This document shows positions 1 to 5,532 of a DNA stretch of 14,815 bases, one piece after another. The translations under genes and the position numbers were made by a program. The DNA is from an uncultured Clostridia bacterium (lineage in GTDB: Bacteria > Bacillota > Clostridia > TANB77 > CAG-508). The DNA is taken from assembly GCA_948528155.1 (NCBI GenBank), contig CAOSZT010000042.1:1-14815 (forward strand), in the 5' to 3' direction. Under the pieces are notes generated by a model. The model saw only the letters and a list, made by a program, of their open reading frames with translations, had not been told where the DNA came from and made no database searches. How positions within the stretch are numbered: position 1 is the stretch's first letter; the number at the start of each line of letters is the position of its first letter.

Positions 1-398
1 TTTATTATTTTATAATTTTTTTAAGGTATTTTTATACTATTTTTGGTAAGAAATTAGCTTACATTTTTTACATATTAATGATTTTATATCTTTATTATAC
101 TTATAGTCAATCATTTAGGAATATTTTTTTATGTATTAATGTGTAGATTTTTTAATCTGTTTCTTGAAGGTGAATAGTATAATAAAATAAATTCTATACT
201 ACAACTAAGTAACTATAAAGCAACTAAAACAAAACTCTATCTCATTTTCGACAAAAATAATTAAAAAACTTTTTCTAATGCTTCTGTTTTTATTTATAAA
301 TCAATTACTAATTGGTCTACTTTTATTTTATTTTCTATTTTCTCTTACTTCCTTTTGAGTATAAAAAAACACTTACAAATCAGTAAATGTTTTTGTTT
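1..398. other. AT-rich stretch without a gene
   Basis: I see no credible coding region on either strand. The stretch holds one copy of a 40-bp direct repeat (235-274) and a terminator hairpin near its right edge (363-400). A loose promoter-like pair on the minus strand around 90-115 (TTGACT, about 16 bp, TATAAA) is no better than expected by chance in such AT-rich DNA. Confidence 0.6.
235..274. repeat. 40-bp direct repeat, left copy
   Basis: This is identical over 40 bp to 2288-2327, in the same orientation and about 2.05 kb away. It contains TTTTCGACAAAA, so the minus strand reads TTGTCGAA, which matches the Spo0A-box consensus. The interval between the copies contains a tyrosine-recombinase remnant. 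The copies could therefore be attL/attR-like ends of a decayed element, but that is inference. Confidence 0.75.
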
Positions 399-400
399 TT
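363..400 (-). terminator. Rho-independent terminator after the zinc-ribbon gene pair
   Basis: ACACTTAC (369-376) pairs with GTAAATGT (383-390), allowing one G-U, around a 6-nt loop. On the minus strand it is followed by seven T (a363-a369). It lies directly after the stop codon at 399-401. The plus strand also has a T-rich tail, so it may work in both directions. Confidence 0.7.
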
Positions 401-620
401 AAAACAGTTCTCTAATATAATTTTCTGTTTTATTCTTTAATTGTTTTTTATCTTCTTCATTTAATGAAACCATATCTCCTAATTGAATTTGCCTTATACT
501 ATCTGAATTTACTTCTTTACTAAAATTTTTATATATGTATATTCCAAATAAAATTACTATTAATATTATAACTATGACTAATCATATTTTCCAATTTCTT
601 AATATATTTTTTTCTTCCAT
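399..620 (-). pseudogene. Small single-pass membrane protein gene interrupted by TGA
   Basis: The frame opens with ATG at 620, whose A is also the last base of the upstream gene's TAA (TAATG coupling). It reads 73 residues to TAA at 399-401, except for an in-frame TGA at 582-584 (codon 13). Residues before it are MEEKNILRNWKI. After it comes a hydrophobic run (LVIVIILIVILFGIYIY), then a charged tail ending in YIRELF. A Trp at the TGA would sit naturally at the membrane edge, so a TGG to TGA change is the simplest reading. The family is not recognised. It is probably the partner of the zinc-ribbon membrane protein upstream. The remainder could be translated from an internal start, or the TGA could be read through; I cannot tell. 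Confidence 0.6.
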
Positions 621-1021
621 TACATTTCGACCTCATTATAAATATCAACTACTGTTTTTAGTAAAAAAAATACTGTAAATCCTACTATTAATACTCCAAA
701 GCCTCCAAATATACCATACCAATTTATTTCTGTAAAAGAAGTAGCATATTTTGATGTTGCTTTATATTCTATTATTGAAAAATTAGCCCATATAATTATT
801 GCACTTATTATTGATAAAATAATATTTATATTAGCCATAAAATTTAAACATTTTGCATTTGTTATTTTTTTTTCATCATTTTTTTCTTCTTTATGTATCT
901 CTACTTCTTTGTATTTTTCTTCAACATCTTCATTTATATCATCATCAAATACTATATGACAATATGGACAACTTTCATCTAATTCATTAATATCTTTTCT
1001 ACAAACTGGACATTTTACCAT
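620..1021 (-). CDS. Zinc-ribbon protein with two membrane segments
   Basis: This is a hypothetical protein of 133 residues. The N-terminus carries two CxxC knuckles (C4/C7 and C18/C21; CPVC and CPYC), a typical short zinc ribbon. An acidic, lysine-rich linker (about 25-60) follows, then two hydrophobic helices at about 62-82 and 100-122. The protein is therefore likely anchored in the membrane with a cytosolic zinc-binding head. I chose the ATG at 1021 because AGGAGGGG lies six bases upstream; the longer frame from 1066 has no comparable site and would put extra residues before the ribbon. It overlaps the next gene by one base (TAATG), suggesting coupled translation, and the pair ends in the hairpin at 363-400. 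Function is unknown. Such proteins are often general membrane or envelope factors, but nothing here fixes a role. Confidence 0.75.
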   Translation of the reverse strand: MVKCPVCRKDINELDESCPYCHIVFDDDINEDVEEKYKEVEIHKEEKNDEKKITNAKCLNFMANINIILSIISAIIIWANFSIIEYKATSKYATSFTEINWYGIFGGFGVLIVGFTVFFLLKTVVDIYNEVEM

Positions 1022-1099
1022 TTCTATCCCCTCCTGTATAAAAGAATAACACATATCAAATGTCAAAATTTGTCGTTTTTTGTATGTTTTTGCATTATT

Positions 1100-1418
1100 T
1101 TACAATATTTTTATATATCTAAAAAAATCCTCTGCTCCAACTTCTTTTTTATTCTTACTTTCAACTTTGTTTAACTCTGCATATTCTTCCATTATCAAAG
1201 GAATTTCATCAACATAATAATCTTGCATAAATTCTCTTTTACTTATTCATATTTTTATACAAATGGCATTTGTTCTTTGAAGCCAATTAGGAGCATAGCT
1301 TTGTTTATTATTGGCTTTTATTTGCTCGAAAAAACTTTATAATTCGTTTATCTTCCAAAATTTTTGAATAATATCTAGTCAATGGGCTAAAACTTAAAAA
1401 AAATGTAATATATCTCAT
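1100..1418 (-). pseudogene. Decayed gene of unknown family (frameshift plus TGA)
   Basis: Two short frames join into one protein-like reading of 105 codons if a single base is removed from a T tract near 1329-1334. The first part (from ATG 1418) reads MRYITFFLSFSPLTRYYSK and on to RIIKF. The second continues FEQIKANNKQSYAPNWLQRT, meets an in-frame TGA at residue 57, then reads ISKREFMQDYYVDEIPLIME and ends EDFFRYIKIL at TAA 1100-1102. Both parts have normal amino-acid composition, and the arithmetic fits exactly one inserted base, so I read this as one broken gene. The family is not recognised; the neighbouring integrase and phage relics suggest a mobile-element origin. The last 42 residues (from ATG 1228) remain open. 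The 5' end abuts, and slightly overlaps antisense, the integrase relic. Confidence 0.5.
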
Positions 1419-1611
1419 AAAAAATTTCACTCTATACAACATACTTATGCTTCTATGCTTTAAAAAAATTATAGAAAGTGTTGCTGAACTTAGGGGACAT
1501 TCTGCTATTAGTATAACTCAAATATATTTACATAGTTCTACTAATCAAAAACAAAATGCAGTTAATAAATTAGATAATTTATTCAAAACCAAGTCGGGAA
1601 AAATAAAATAA
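1416..1611 (+). pseudogene. C-terminal remnant of a tyrosine recombinase (phage/ICE integrase)
   Basis: Two frames carry the end of the XerC/D-type catalytic domain. Frame one (1416-1460) reads HKKFHSIQHTYASML, like the family's H-x-L-R-H-T-x-A box but without the usual R-H-T spacing. After a frameshift at the A tract 1462-1468, frame two (1468-1611) reads IIESVAELRGHSAISITQIY, then LHSSTNQKQNAVNKL, ending at TAA 1609-1611. This corresponds to the GH box (GHS) and the nucleophilic tyrosine in the T-Q-x-Y-x-H motif. Everything upstream, including the first catalytic Arg and the DNA-binding domain, is missing, so it cannot be active. It is followed at once by a terminator hairpin. It shows that an integrating element once sat here and fits with the flanking direct repeats. 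Confidence 0.72.
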
Positions 1612-1645
1612 CATATATCCATTTGCTTGATATATGCTATTTTTA
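1607..1645 (+). terminator. Terminator hairpin after the integrase remnant
   Basis: AATAACATATATC (1607-1619) pairs with GATATATGCTATT (1629-1641) with one internal mismatch, around a 9-nt loop. A run of T follows. The left arm overlaps the last codons of the recombinase relic, so it looks like that gene's own terminator. Confidence 0.65.
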
Positions 1646-1675
1646 GCCATTTTGTAACCTCTTGGTAGCGAAGGG

Positions 1676-1708
1676 GAGAAATGATTTTATCGTTTTTATT
1701 CATTTCTC
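1676..1708. repeat. Inverted repeat in the gap between the integrase relic and the small ORF
   Basis: GAGAAATGA (1676-1684) is matched by TCATTTCTC (1700-1708) with a 15-nt loop, followed by an A/T-rich run. It could be a second terminator on the plus strand or a leftover binding site of the integrated element. The rest of 1645-1799 shows no gene. Confidence 0.4.
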
Positions 1709-1799
1709 AAAAATATTTTTTCTTTATTTCAAGCCATTTGTAGCTACTATCATTTTTAATTATTTTTATTTAATCTTAAACTAGGTGGCTAAAAAGTGG

Positions 1800-2114
1800 C
1801 TAATTTTTTTTAATATCATTTTCTTTATTTATCAAAAATTTTTCTATTACTTTATAATCCTTAATTTCAAAATCTAAACATATTTTTATTAATAATGTTA
1901 TAAATTCTTCCCTTTTATTATATTTCTTACTTAATGTTTTTGCTAATTTATTTAATACTCCTTCTTTTGTTTCTTTCATAAACAATCCACTCCCTCTTTC
2001 GTGATTTTTACAATTCACTGTCAGAGGATTGTATTCTTTTCTAATTATATTATTCCTTTTCTCTTTTGTAAATACTTTTTCTACATTTTTCATGCTTTTT
2101 TCTTCTGTTTTCAT
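1800..2114 (-). CDS. Small Lys/Glu-rich protein of a mobile element, unknown function
   Basis: This frame of 104 residues starts at ATG 2114 behind GAAAGAGAGGA. A second in-frame ATG at 1979 also has a GAGGGAG site and would give a 59-residue protein starting MKETKEGVLNKLAK. The residues between (about 31-45) look like translated leader sequence, because the DNA there is a diverged copy of the leader before ATG 2114. The region may therefore once have held two small genes that now read as one. The 59-residue part is charged and helical (KYNKREEFITLLIKICLDF). I do not recognise it. Small basic ORFs beside an integrase are often excision or regulatory factors, but nothing in the sequence proves this. 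It ends with TAG. Confidence 0.45.
   Translation of the reverse strand: MKTEEKSMKNVEKVFTKEKRNNIIRKEYNPLTVNCKNHERGSGLFMKETKEGVLNKLAKTLSKKYNKREEFITLLIKICLDFEIKDYKVIEKFLINKENDIKKN
1990..2035. repeat. Duplicated leader/promoter segment, copy A
   Basis: This resembles 2122-2172, sharing CTCTTTCGT, then ACAATTCAC, then AGAGG and a TAT-like box in the same order. On the plus strand it reads as TTTACA (2007-2012), 17 bp, TGTATT. On the minus strand it supplies the GAGGGAG site before ATG 1979. Confidence 0.5.
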
Positions 2115-2121
2115 ATAAAAA

Positions 2122-2172
2122 TTCCTCTCTTTCGTAAATTTATTTGACAATTCACACTTTAGAGGTTATACT
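2122..2172. repeat. Duplicated leader/promoter segment, copy B
   Basis: This is the partner of 1990-2035, about 135 bp away. It places a ribosome site (GAGAGGA) before ATG 2114 on the minus strand and a near-consensus promoter on the plus strand. The duplicate spacing suggests an operator-like or leader module copied together with a small ORF. Confidence 0.5.
2144..2172 (+). promoter_or_regulatory. Near-consensus sigma-A promoter facing right
   Basis: TTGACA (2144-2149), a 17-bp spacer and TATACT (2167-2172) match the vegetative consensus in 11 of 12 positions. Transcription would start near 2179 and at once enter a weak hairpin (AACAATCA pairing with TGAATTGTT) followed by seven T near 2202-2209. 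Either a very short RNA is made, or this promoter once served the decayed phage genes to the right. Confidence 0.5.
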
Positions 2173-2214
2173 TACAGTAAACAATCATTTTAATGTGAAT
2201 TGTTTTTTTGGTAT

Positions 2215-2251
2215 GGAAGATATGGTTGATTTGCGGTTTTACATATCTTCC
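2215..2251. repeat. Perfect 10-bp inverted repeat with 17-nt loop
   Basis: GGAAGATATG (2215-2224) is exactly matched by CATATCTTCC (2242-2251). There is no T tract, so it is not a standard terminator. It could be an operator or a structured part of a transcript from the promoter at 2144-2172. The span 2252-2436 holds the second 40-bp repeat and otherwise only T-rich sequence. Confidence 0.45.
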
Positions 2252-2287
2252 TATATATTATTTACAAAAGTTTTTATTTTGTCAAGT

Positions 2288-2327
2288 CTCTATCTCATTT
2301 TCGACAAAAATAATTAAAAAACTTTTT
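2288..2327. repeat. 40-bp direct repeat, right copy
   Basis: This is identical to 235-274 and in the same orientation. It lies to the right of the integrase relic and the small ORF. The phage ATPase relic starts about 240 bp further right, outside the pair. Confidence 0.75.
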
Positions 2328-2436
2328 ATTTTTTCATTTTTTTTATTCTTTTTTTATTGACTTTTTTTCTTTTTTTTTCTATAATTATCTTATACTTTAT
2401 TAGTGTTCTAGTTTTAAATTTCATATTATCCACTCT

Positions 2437-2470
2437 AAGATGAAGATTTTTCTTCATCTTATTGTTTTTT
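2437..2470 (+). terminator. Rho-independent terminator
   Basis: A perfect 10-bp stem (AAGATGAAGA, 2437-2446, with TCTTCATCTT, 2451-2460) has a TTTT loop and is followed by ATTG and eight T. It would end any transcript arriving from the promoter at 2144-2172 and insulates the phage ATPase leader. Confidence 0.75.
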
Positions 2471-2491
2471 TTCTCCTTTTTGTAGTATAAT
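2462..2491 (+). promoter_or_regulatory. Candidate promoter of the phage ATPase relic
   Basis: A perfect TATAAT (2486-2491) has TTGTTT (2462-2467) 18 bp upstream. Transcription would begin about 2498, exactly where the long leader hairpin starts. The -35 box is weak and overlaps the terminator's T tract. Confidence 0.4.
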
Positions 2492-2497
2492 ATATTT

Positions 2498-2548
2498 GGC
2501 GGGCTTAGATGATAAATTAATAATATTATTATTCATTTAAGCTTTGCC
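2498..2548 (+). other. Long imperfect leader hairpin before the phage ATPase relic
   Basis: GGC...GCTTA.ATGA.TAA on the left pairs with the complementary TTA.TCAT.TAAGC...GCC on the right. The AT-only centre is itself palindromic. It spans the whole region between the predicted transcription start and the AGGAGG site at about 2560. It may be a leader structure, a packaging or regulatory RNA relic, or a terminator, since T-rich sequence follows. Confidence 0.45.
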
Positions 2549-2570
2549 TTTTTATTTTAGGAGGTGTTTT

Positions 2571-2760
2571 ATGTTTTACGATTATTCTAAAGTTCTTTCT
2601 TACCGGTGCTATGTTTAATTTCCTTATCGGTGAAAGAGGTGTTGGTAAATCTTTTGGTATGACTAAATTTTTGATTTCTCAATTTTAAAAAAAAGGTGAA
2701 CAATTTGCTTATGTTAGACGCTATAAATCTGATTTGTCTAAATCTGTTCCTATTTTGTAT
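2571..2760 (+). pseudogene. N-terminal remnant of a phi29-like phage DNA-packaging ATPase
   Basis: ATG 2571 sits behind AGGAGGTG and reads MFYDYSKVLSY before a frameshift near 2601-2605. The other frame goes on GAMFNFLIGERGVGKSFGMT, with a Walker A motif GERGVGKS at 2629-2652. A TAA at 2686-2688 interrupts it, after which it continues KKGEQFAYVRRYKSDLSKSV until similarity fades before 2795. The order YDYxKVLSY, FLIGxRGxGK, then FAYVRRYK is the N-terminus of the encapsidation ATPases of phi29-type podoviruses, which power DNA packaging into the prohead. Only about 60 of the usual 300-plus residues remain and they carry two disruptions, so it is dead. It has its own candidate promoter and leader hairpin. 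The decayed DUF4180 gene converges on it from the right. Confidence 0.65.
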
Positions 2761-2794
2761 TCAGAAACCATTTTAAACTATTTATACAATTTTA

Positions 2795-3147
2795 CTATAC
2801 ATTTTTTAAAAATTTTATTGCTATTTCTTCATTTTCAACAAAAAATATATCTTTACAATATTACTTTCATATATAAAATCTTTTAATGGTTTACTTGTAT
2901 ATTTTGAAAAATCTCCATATATTGAAAATTTTGTTTGATAATTGATAAATTTCTGTAAAATTTCTCCTGCTAATCCTTTACTTAATATAAAGAAATCTTC
3001 TATTATTGCTTCTTTATTTAAAGCTATTTTATTGCAGTTTGTTTCATATTTTATAGTCATAATAAAATCTATTGCAGATTGAACATCTTTAATTATAACC
3101 TCATTACTTTTTATTATTGGTATATCATTTATAACTTTTGTTTCCAT
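2795..3147 (-). pseudogene. DUF4180 family protein with a 3' frameshift
   Basis: The N-terminal 96 residues match the DUF4180 family pattern: an acidic DVQSAIDF stretch near residue 21, IIEDFFILSKGLAGEILQKF in the middle (from about residue 48), and GDFSKYTSKPLKDFIYESN near the end. In the current frame the protein then runs off as IVKIYFLLKMKK and stops at TAG 2821-2823 (108 residues). One base earlier or later the DNA reads CKDIFFVENEEIAIKFLKNV and stops at TAG 2795-2797. That is the expected family ending, and the total length is one base short of a whole number of codons. I therefore infer a single-base deletion near 2858-2859. The start at 3147 has AAGGGG seven bases upstream. Family function is unknown. 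The shortened product might still fold. Confidence 0.7.
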
Positions 3148-3191
3148 TTTTGTCCCCTTATAAATTAATATATACCATTTTTTATATTAAA

Positions 3192-4184
3192 TTAACTAAT
3201 TATATAAACTAAATAACTAATTAATGGAAAATTAAATATCATTATTTCTTTTATAGCTCTTTTACCAATACCTTTAAAATATAAATAATTAAAATATTTA
3301 TGAATTGGAAAATAAATAATTTTAGTTTTTTGTGCTTTTTCATAATATTTAATAACATCATTTTCTAACTGTTGTAACTTATTTTTTGTAATATTACAAT
3401 TATAATCTTTACACATCAAACAGCCTGCTAAATATGTTTCAGTAATGACTTTATATCTATATTTAAGATAAGATTTATAACTATTACCATTTTCTTTTTT
3501 CCAAATTTTCATATTTTGTTTAAAACTTCTACCACCAAAGATATTGTTTCCATGAAGTCTATATCCCATAAGAGGTTTATTTATATAATATATCCCTTTT
3601 AAATTATTAGCAATATATATTGAATGCCAATCATGTGCAAAAGTTTTTTCTGTAAAAGGTAACATTTTTTCTTTTACTGTTTTGGTAATCATTTGACTAC
3701 AACCAATTGCTATATGTCTTACAAATGGTTGTATAAAGTTTTTTCCATTTAATTTTGGTAGGTTTTTATAATCTAAATAACTATTATGAATTATTTCTCC
3801 TTTTTCATCAATCTGATTTGCATCACAATATACTGCATCTACATTTTTTTCCTTTATTATATTTAAACTTTCCTCTATTTTATTTGGATACCAAATATCA
3901 TCATGGTCTGAAAAGGCTATATAATCTGATGTTGATTGTTGTAATAAAAATTCAAAATTTTTTGTACATCCTAAATTTTTTTGTTGAAAGTATAGTTTTA
4001 TTCTATTGTCTTGTTTTTCATATTCTTTCAGAACTGTTCTTACTTCTTCATTTGGTGAACAATCATCTGATATTAGCAAATTAAAATTTGTATGTGTTTG
4101 TTTTAATATACTATCTATTTGTTGTTTTAGGTAATTTATATTTGTATTATATGTTGATAATAAAATATCTACTTTATTTTCCAT
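3192..4184 (-). CDS. GT2 family glycosyltransferase (rhamnosyltransferase-like)
   Basis: This protein of 330 residues has a GT-A fold, typical of enzymes that move a sugar from a nucleotide donor onto a cell-surface polysaccharide at the inner face of the membrane. The N-terminal STYN (10-13) and SDD (39-41) bind the nucleotide. SDHDDIW (92-98) holds the DxD-type metal-binding acidic residues. HDW (184-186) and YRLHGNN (208-214) match the acceptor-side motifs of rhamnosyl- and related transferases. No clear transmembrane segment is present, although the C-terminus is hydrophobic. The start at 4184 has only a modest AAAGG site. The gene lies 40 bp after ackA with no terminator between, so it may be read through from the pta-ackA operon. 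The donor sugar cannot be told from sequence. The family call is firm, the rhamnose link is a guess. Confidence 0.85.
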   Translation of the reverse strand: MENKVDILLSTYNTNINYLKQQIDSILKQTHTNFNLLISDDCSPNEEVRTVLKEYEKQDNRIKLYFQQKNLGCTKNFEFLLQQSTSDYIAFSDHDDIWYPNKIEESLNIIKEKNVDAVYCDANQIDEKGEIIHNSYLDYKNLPKLNGKNFIQPFVRHIAIGCSQMITKTVKEKMLPFTEKTFAHDWHSIYIANNLKGIYYINKPLMGYRLHGNNIFGGRSFKQNMKIWKKENGNSYKSYLKYRYKVITETYLAGCLMCKDYNCNITKNKLQQLENDVIKYYEKAQKTKIIYFPIHKYFNYLYFKGIGKRAIKEIMIFNFPLISYLVYIIS

Positions 4185-4224
4185 TTTTATTGCCTTTCAT
4201 TCTATTTACATTATTTTATGATAT

Positions 4225-5415
4225 TTATTTTATCAATCTCAAAGTTTCCTTAGCAATCATTAATTCTTCATTAGTAGGAATTACATAAATTTTAACTTTA
4301 GAATTGTCTTTAGAAACAAGCTTTTCCTCACTTCTAATATTATTTTTCTCTACATCAACATCAATACCCATAAAAGCTAATCTTTCACAAATATTTTTAC
4401 GTATATTAATTTGATTTTCGCCAATACCACCAGTAAATACTAAATAATCAAATCCATTCATAGCAACAGCATATTTGGCTATATAACTTGCAATAGTATA
4501 AGTAAAATTCTCTATTGCTAATTTTGCATTCTCATCACCTTCATTTGATTTATTTTCAATTTCCCTAAAATCTGGTACCATATTTGACATAGCAGAAAGA
4601 CCTGATTTTTTGTTCAATTTATCTTCCATTTGTGAAGGTGTTAAATTTTCCTTTTTCATAATATATGTAACAACTGAAGGATCTAAATCTCCACTTCTTG
4701 TAACCATTGATAATCCACCTAAAGGAGTTAATCCCATACTTGTATCAATAGATTTTCCAGCTTTTATAGCACATACACTTGCTCCTTGTCCTAAATGACA
4801 TACAACCATTTTTGTATCTTCTATTGGCTTATTTTCGATTTCAGCAAGTCTTTGTGAAACATACATATATGATGTTCCATGAAATCCATATTTTCTAACA
4901 CCATATTTTTCATAATATTCATATGGAATAGGATAAATAAATTTATCTTTTGGCATTGATTGGTGAAATGCTGTGTCAAATACTCCAACCATTGGTTTGC
5001 CTGACATAACCTCTCTACAAGCCTTAATTCCTAATATACAAGCTGGATTATGTAGTGGTGCTAAATCTGAATATTCATTTAAAACACTTTCTACATTTTC
5101 ATCAATTACAACAGATTCTGAAATTTTTTCTCCTCCATGAACTAGTCTATGTCCTATTGCATTTATTTCATCTAAACTGTCTATTACTTTATATTCTGGA
5201 TTTGTAAATTGTTTTAGAGTAAATTCTATTGCTTCTGAGTGATTATATACTGCATTTTTTATTTCTATTTTTTGCCCATTTACTTTATGTGTTATAAAGG
5301 CCTCATCTTCCCCTATTCTTTCATATCTTCCTGATGCCATTACATCCTCTGTTTCCATATTAAATAATTGATATTTTAGTGATGAACTACCACAATTTAA
5401 AACTAATATTTTCAT
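4225..5415 (-). CDS. Acetate kinase, downstream copy of a tandem pair
   Basis: This makes acetate and ATP from acetyl phosphate and ADP, the energy-conserving last step of mixed-acid fermentation, in the cytosol. Its 396 residues fit the family. Visible motifs are N7 in LNCGSSSLKYQ, R90 in GHRLVHGGE, D147 in FDTAFHQ, H179 in FHGTS, R240 in TRSGDLDP, GIGEN (331-335) and E384 in PTNEE. Three positions depart from the usual pattern: HGTSH is HGTSY (Y183), the G before TRSGD is V (V239), and CHLGNGAS is CHLGQGAS (shared with the sister copy). The start at 5415 is set by AAAGGAGG seven bases upstream; the longer frame from 5454 would run into the palindromic repeat. The core catalytic residues are all present, so an active enzyme is likely, perhaps with altered kinetics. 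Confidence 0.93.
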   Translation of the reverse strand: MKILVLNCGSSSLKYQLFNMETEDVMASGRYERIGEDEAFITHKVNGQKIEIKNAVYNHSEAIEFTLKQFTNPEYKVIDSLDEINAIGHRLVHGGEKISESVVIDENVESVLNEYSDLAPLHNPACILGIKACREVMSGKPMVGVFDTAFHQSMPKDKFIYPIPYEYYEKYGVRKYGFHGTSYMYVSQRLAEIENKPIEDTKMVVCHLGQGASVCAIKAGKSIDTSMGLTPLGGLSMVTRSGDLDPSVVTYIMKKENLTPSQMEDKLNKKSGLSAMSNMVPDFREIENKSNEGDENAKLAIENFTYTIASYIAKYAVAMNGFDYLVFTGGIGENQINIRKNICERLAFMGIDVDVEKNNIRSEEKLVSKDNSKVKIYVIPTNEELMIAKETLRLIK

Positions 5416-5428
5416 TTTTAATCCTCCT

Positions 5429-5532
5429 TTTGAGACAAGTGGGACAGTCTTCAATTTGTCTCATTTTTATCATTTTTTTATTAAATTCGACATATTTTTG
5501 AGACAAATTAAGACTGTCCCACTTGTCTCAAA
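5429..5532. mobile_element. Palindromic REP/MITE-like element between the two ackA genes
   Basis: A 34-35 bp arm (5429-5463, containing GAGACAAGTGGGACAGTCTT) is repeated in reverse at 5499-5532 with one base deleted, around a 35-nt AT-rich loop. The arms are much richer in G and C than the surroundings. In RNA it would fold into a stem of over 30 bp ending directly beside the ackA ribosome site (atcctccttt, 5421-5430). The right arm overlaps the 3' end of the upstream ackA. It encodes no protein. It looks like a small element spread by a transposase elsewhere in the genome, and shares GAGACAA...GGGA with the repeats at 14700-14815. Confidence 0.75.

Noticed and set aside
399..1418. Genome-wide TGA recoding to Trp (code 4)
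   Set aside because: Housekeeping genes here use TGG for every Trp I checked and have no internal TGA, so the host uses the standard code. Only the decayed region shows in-frame TGA.
5416..5454. Longer start (5454) for the downstream acetate kinase
   Set aside because: The extension lies in the palindromic element, and the family begins at MKILVLN with a strong AAAGGAGG before 5415.
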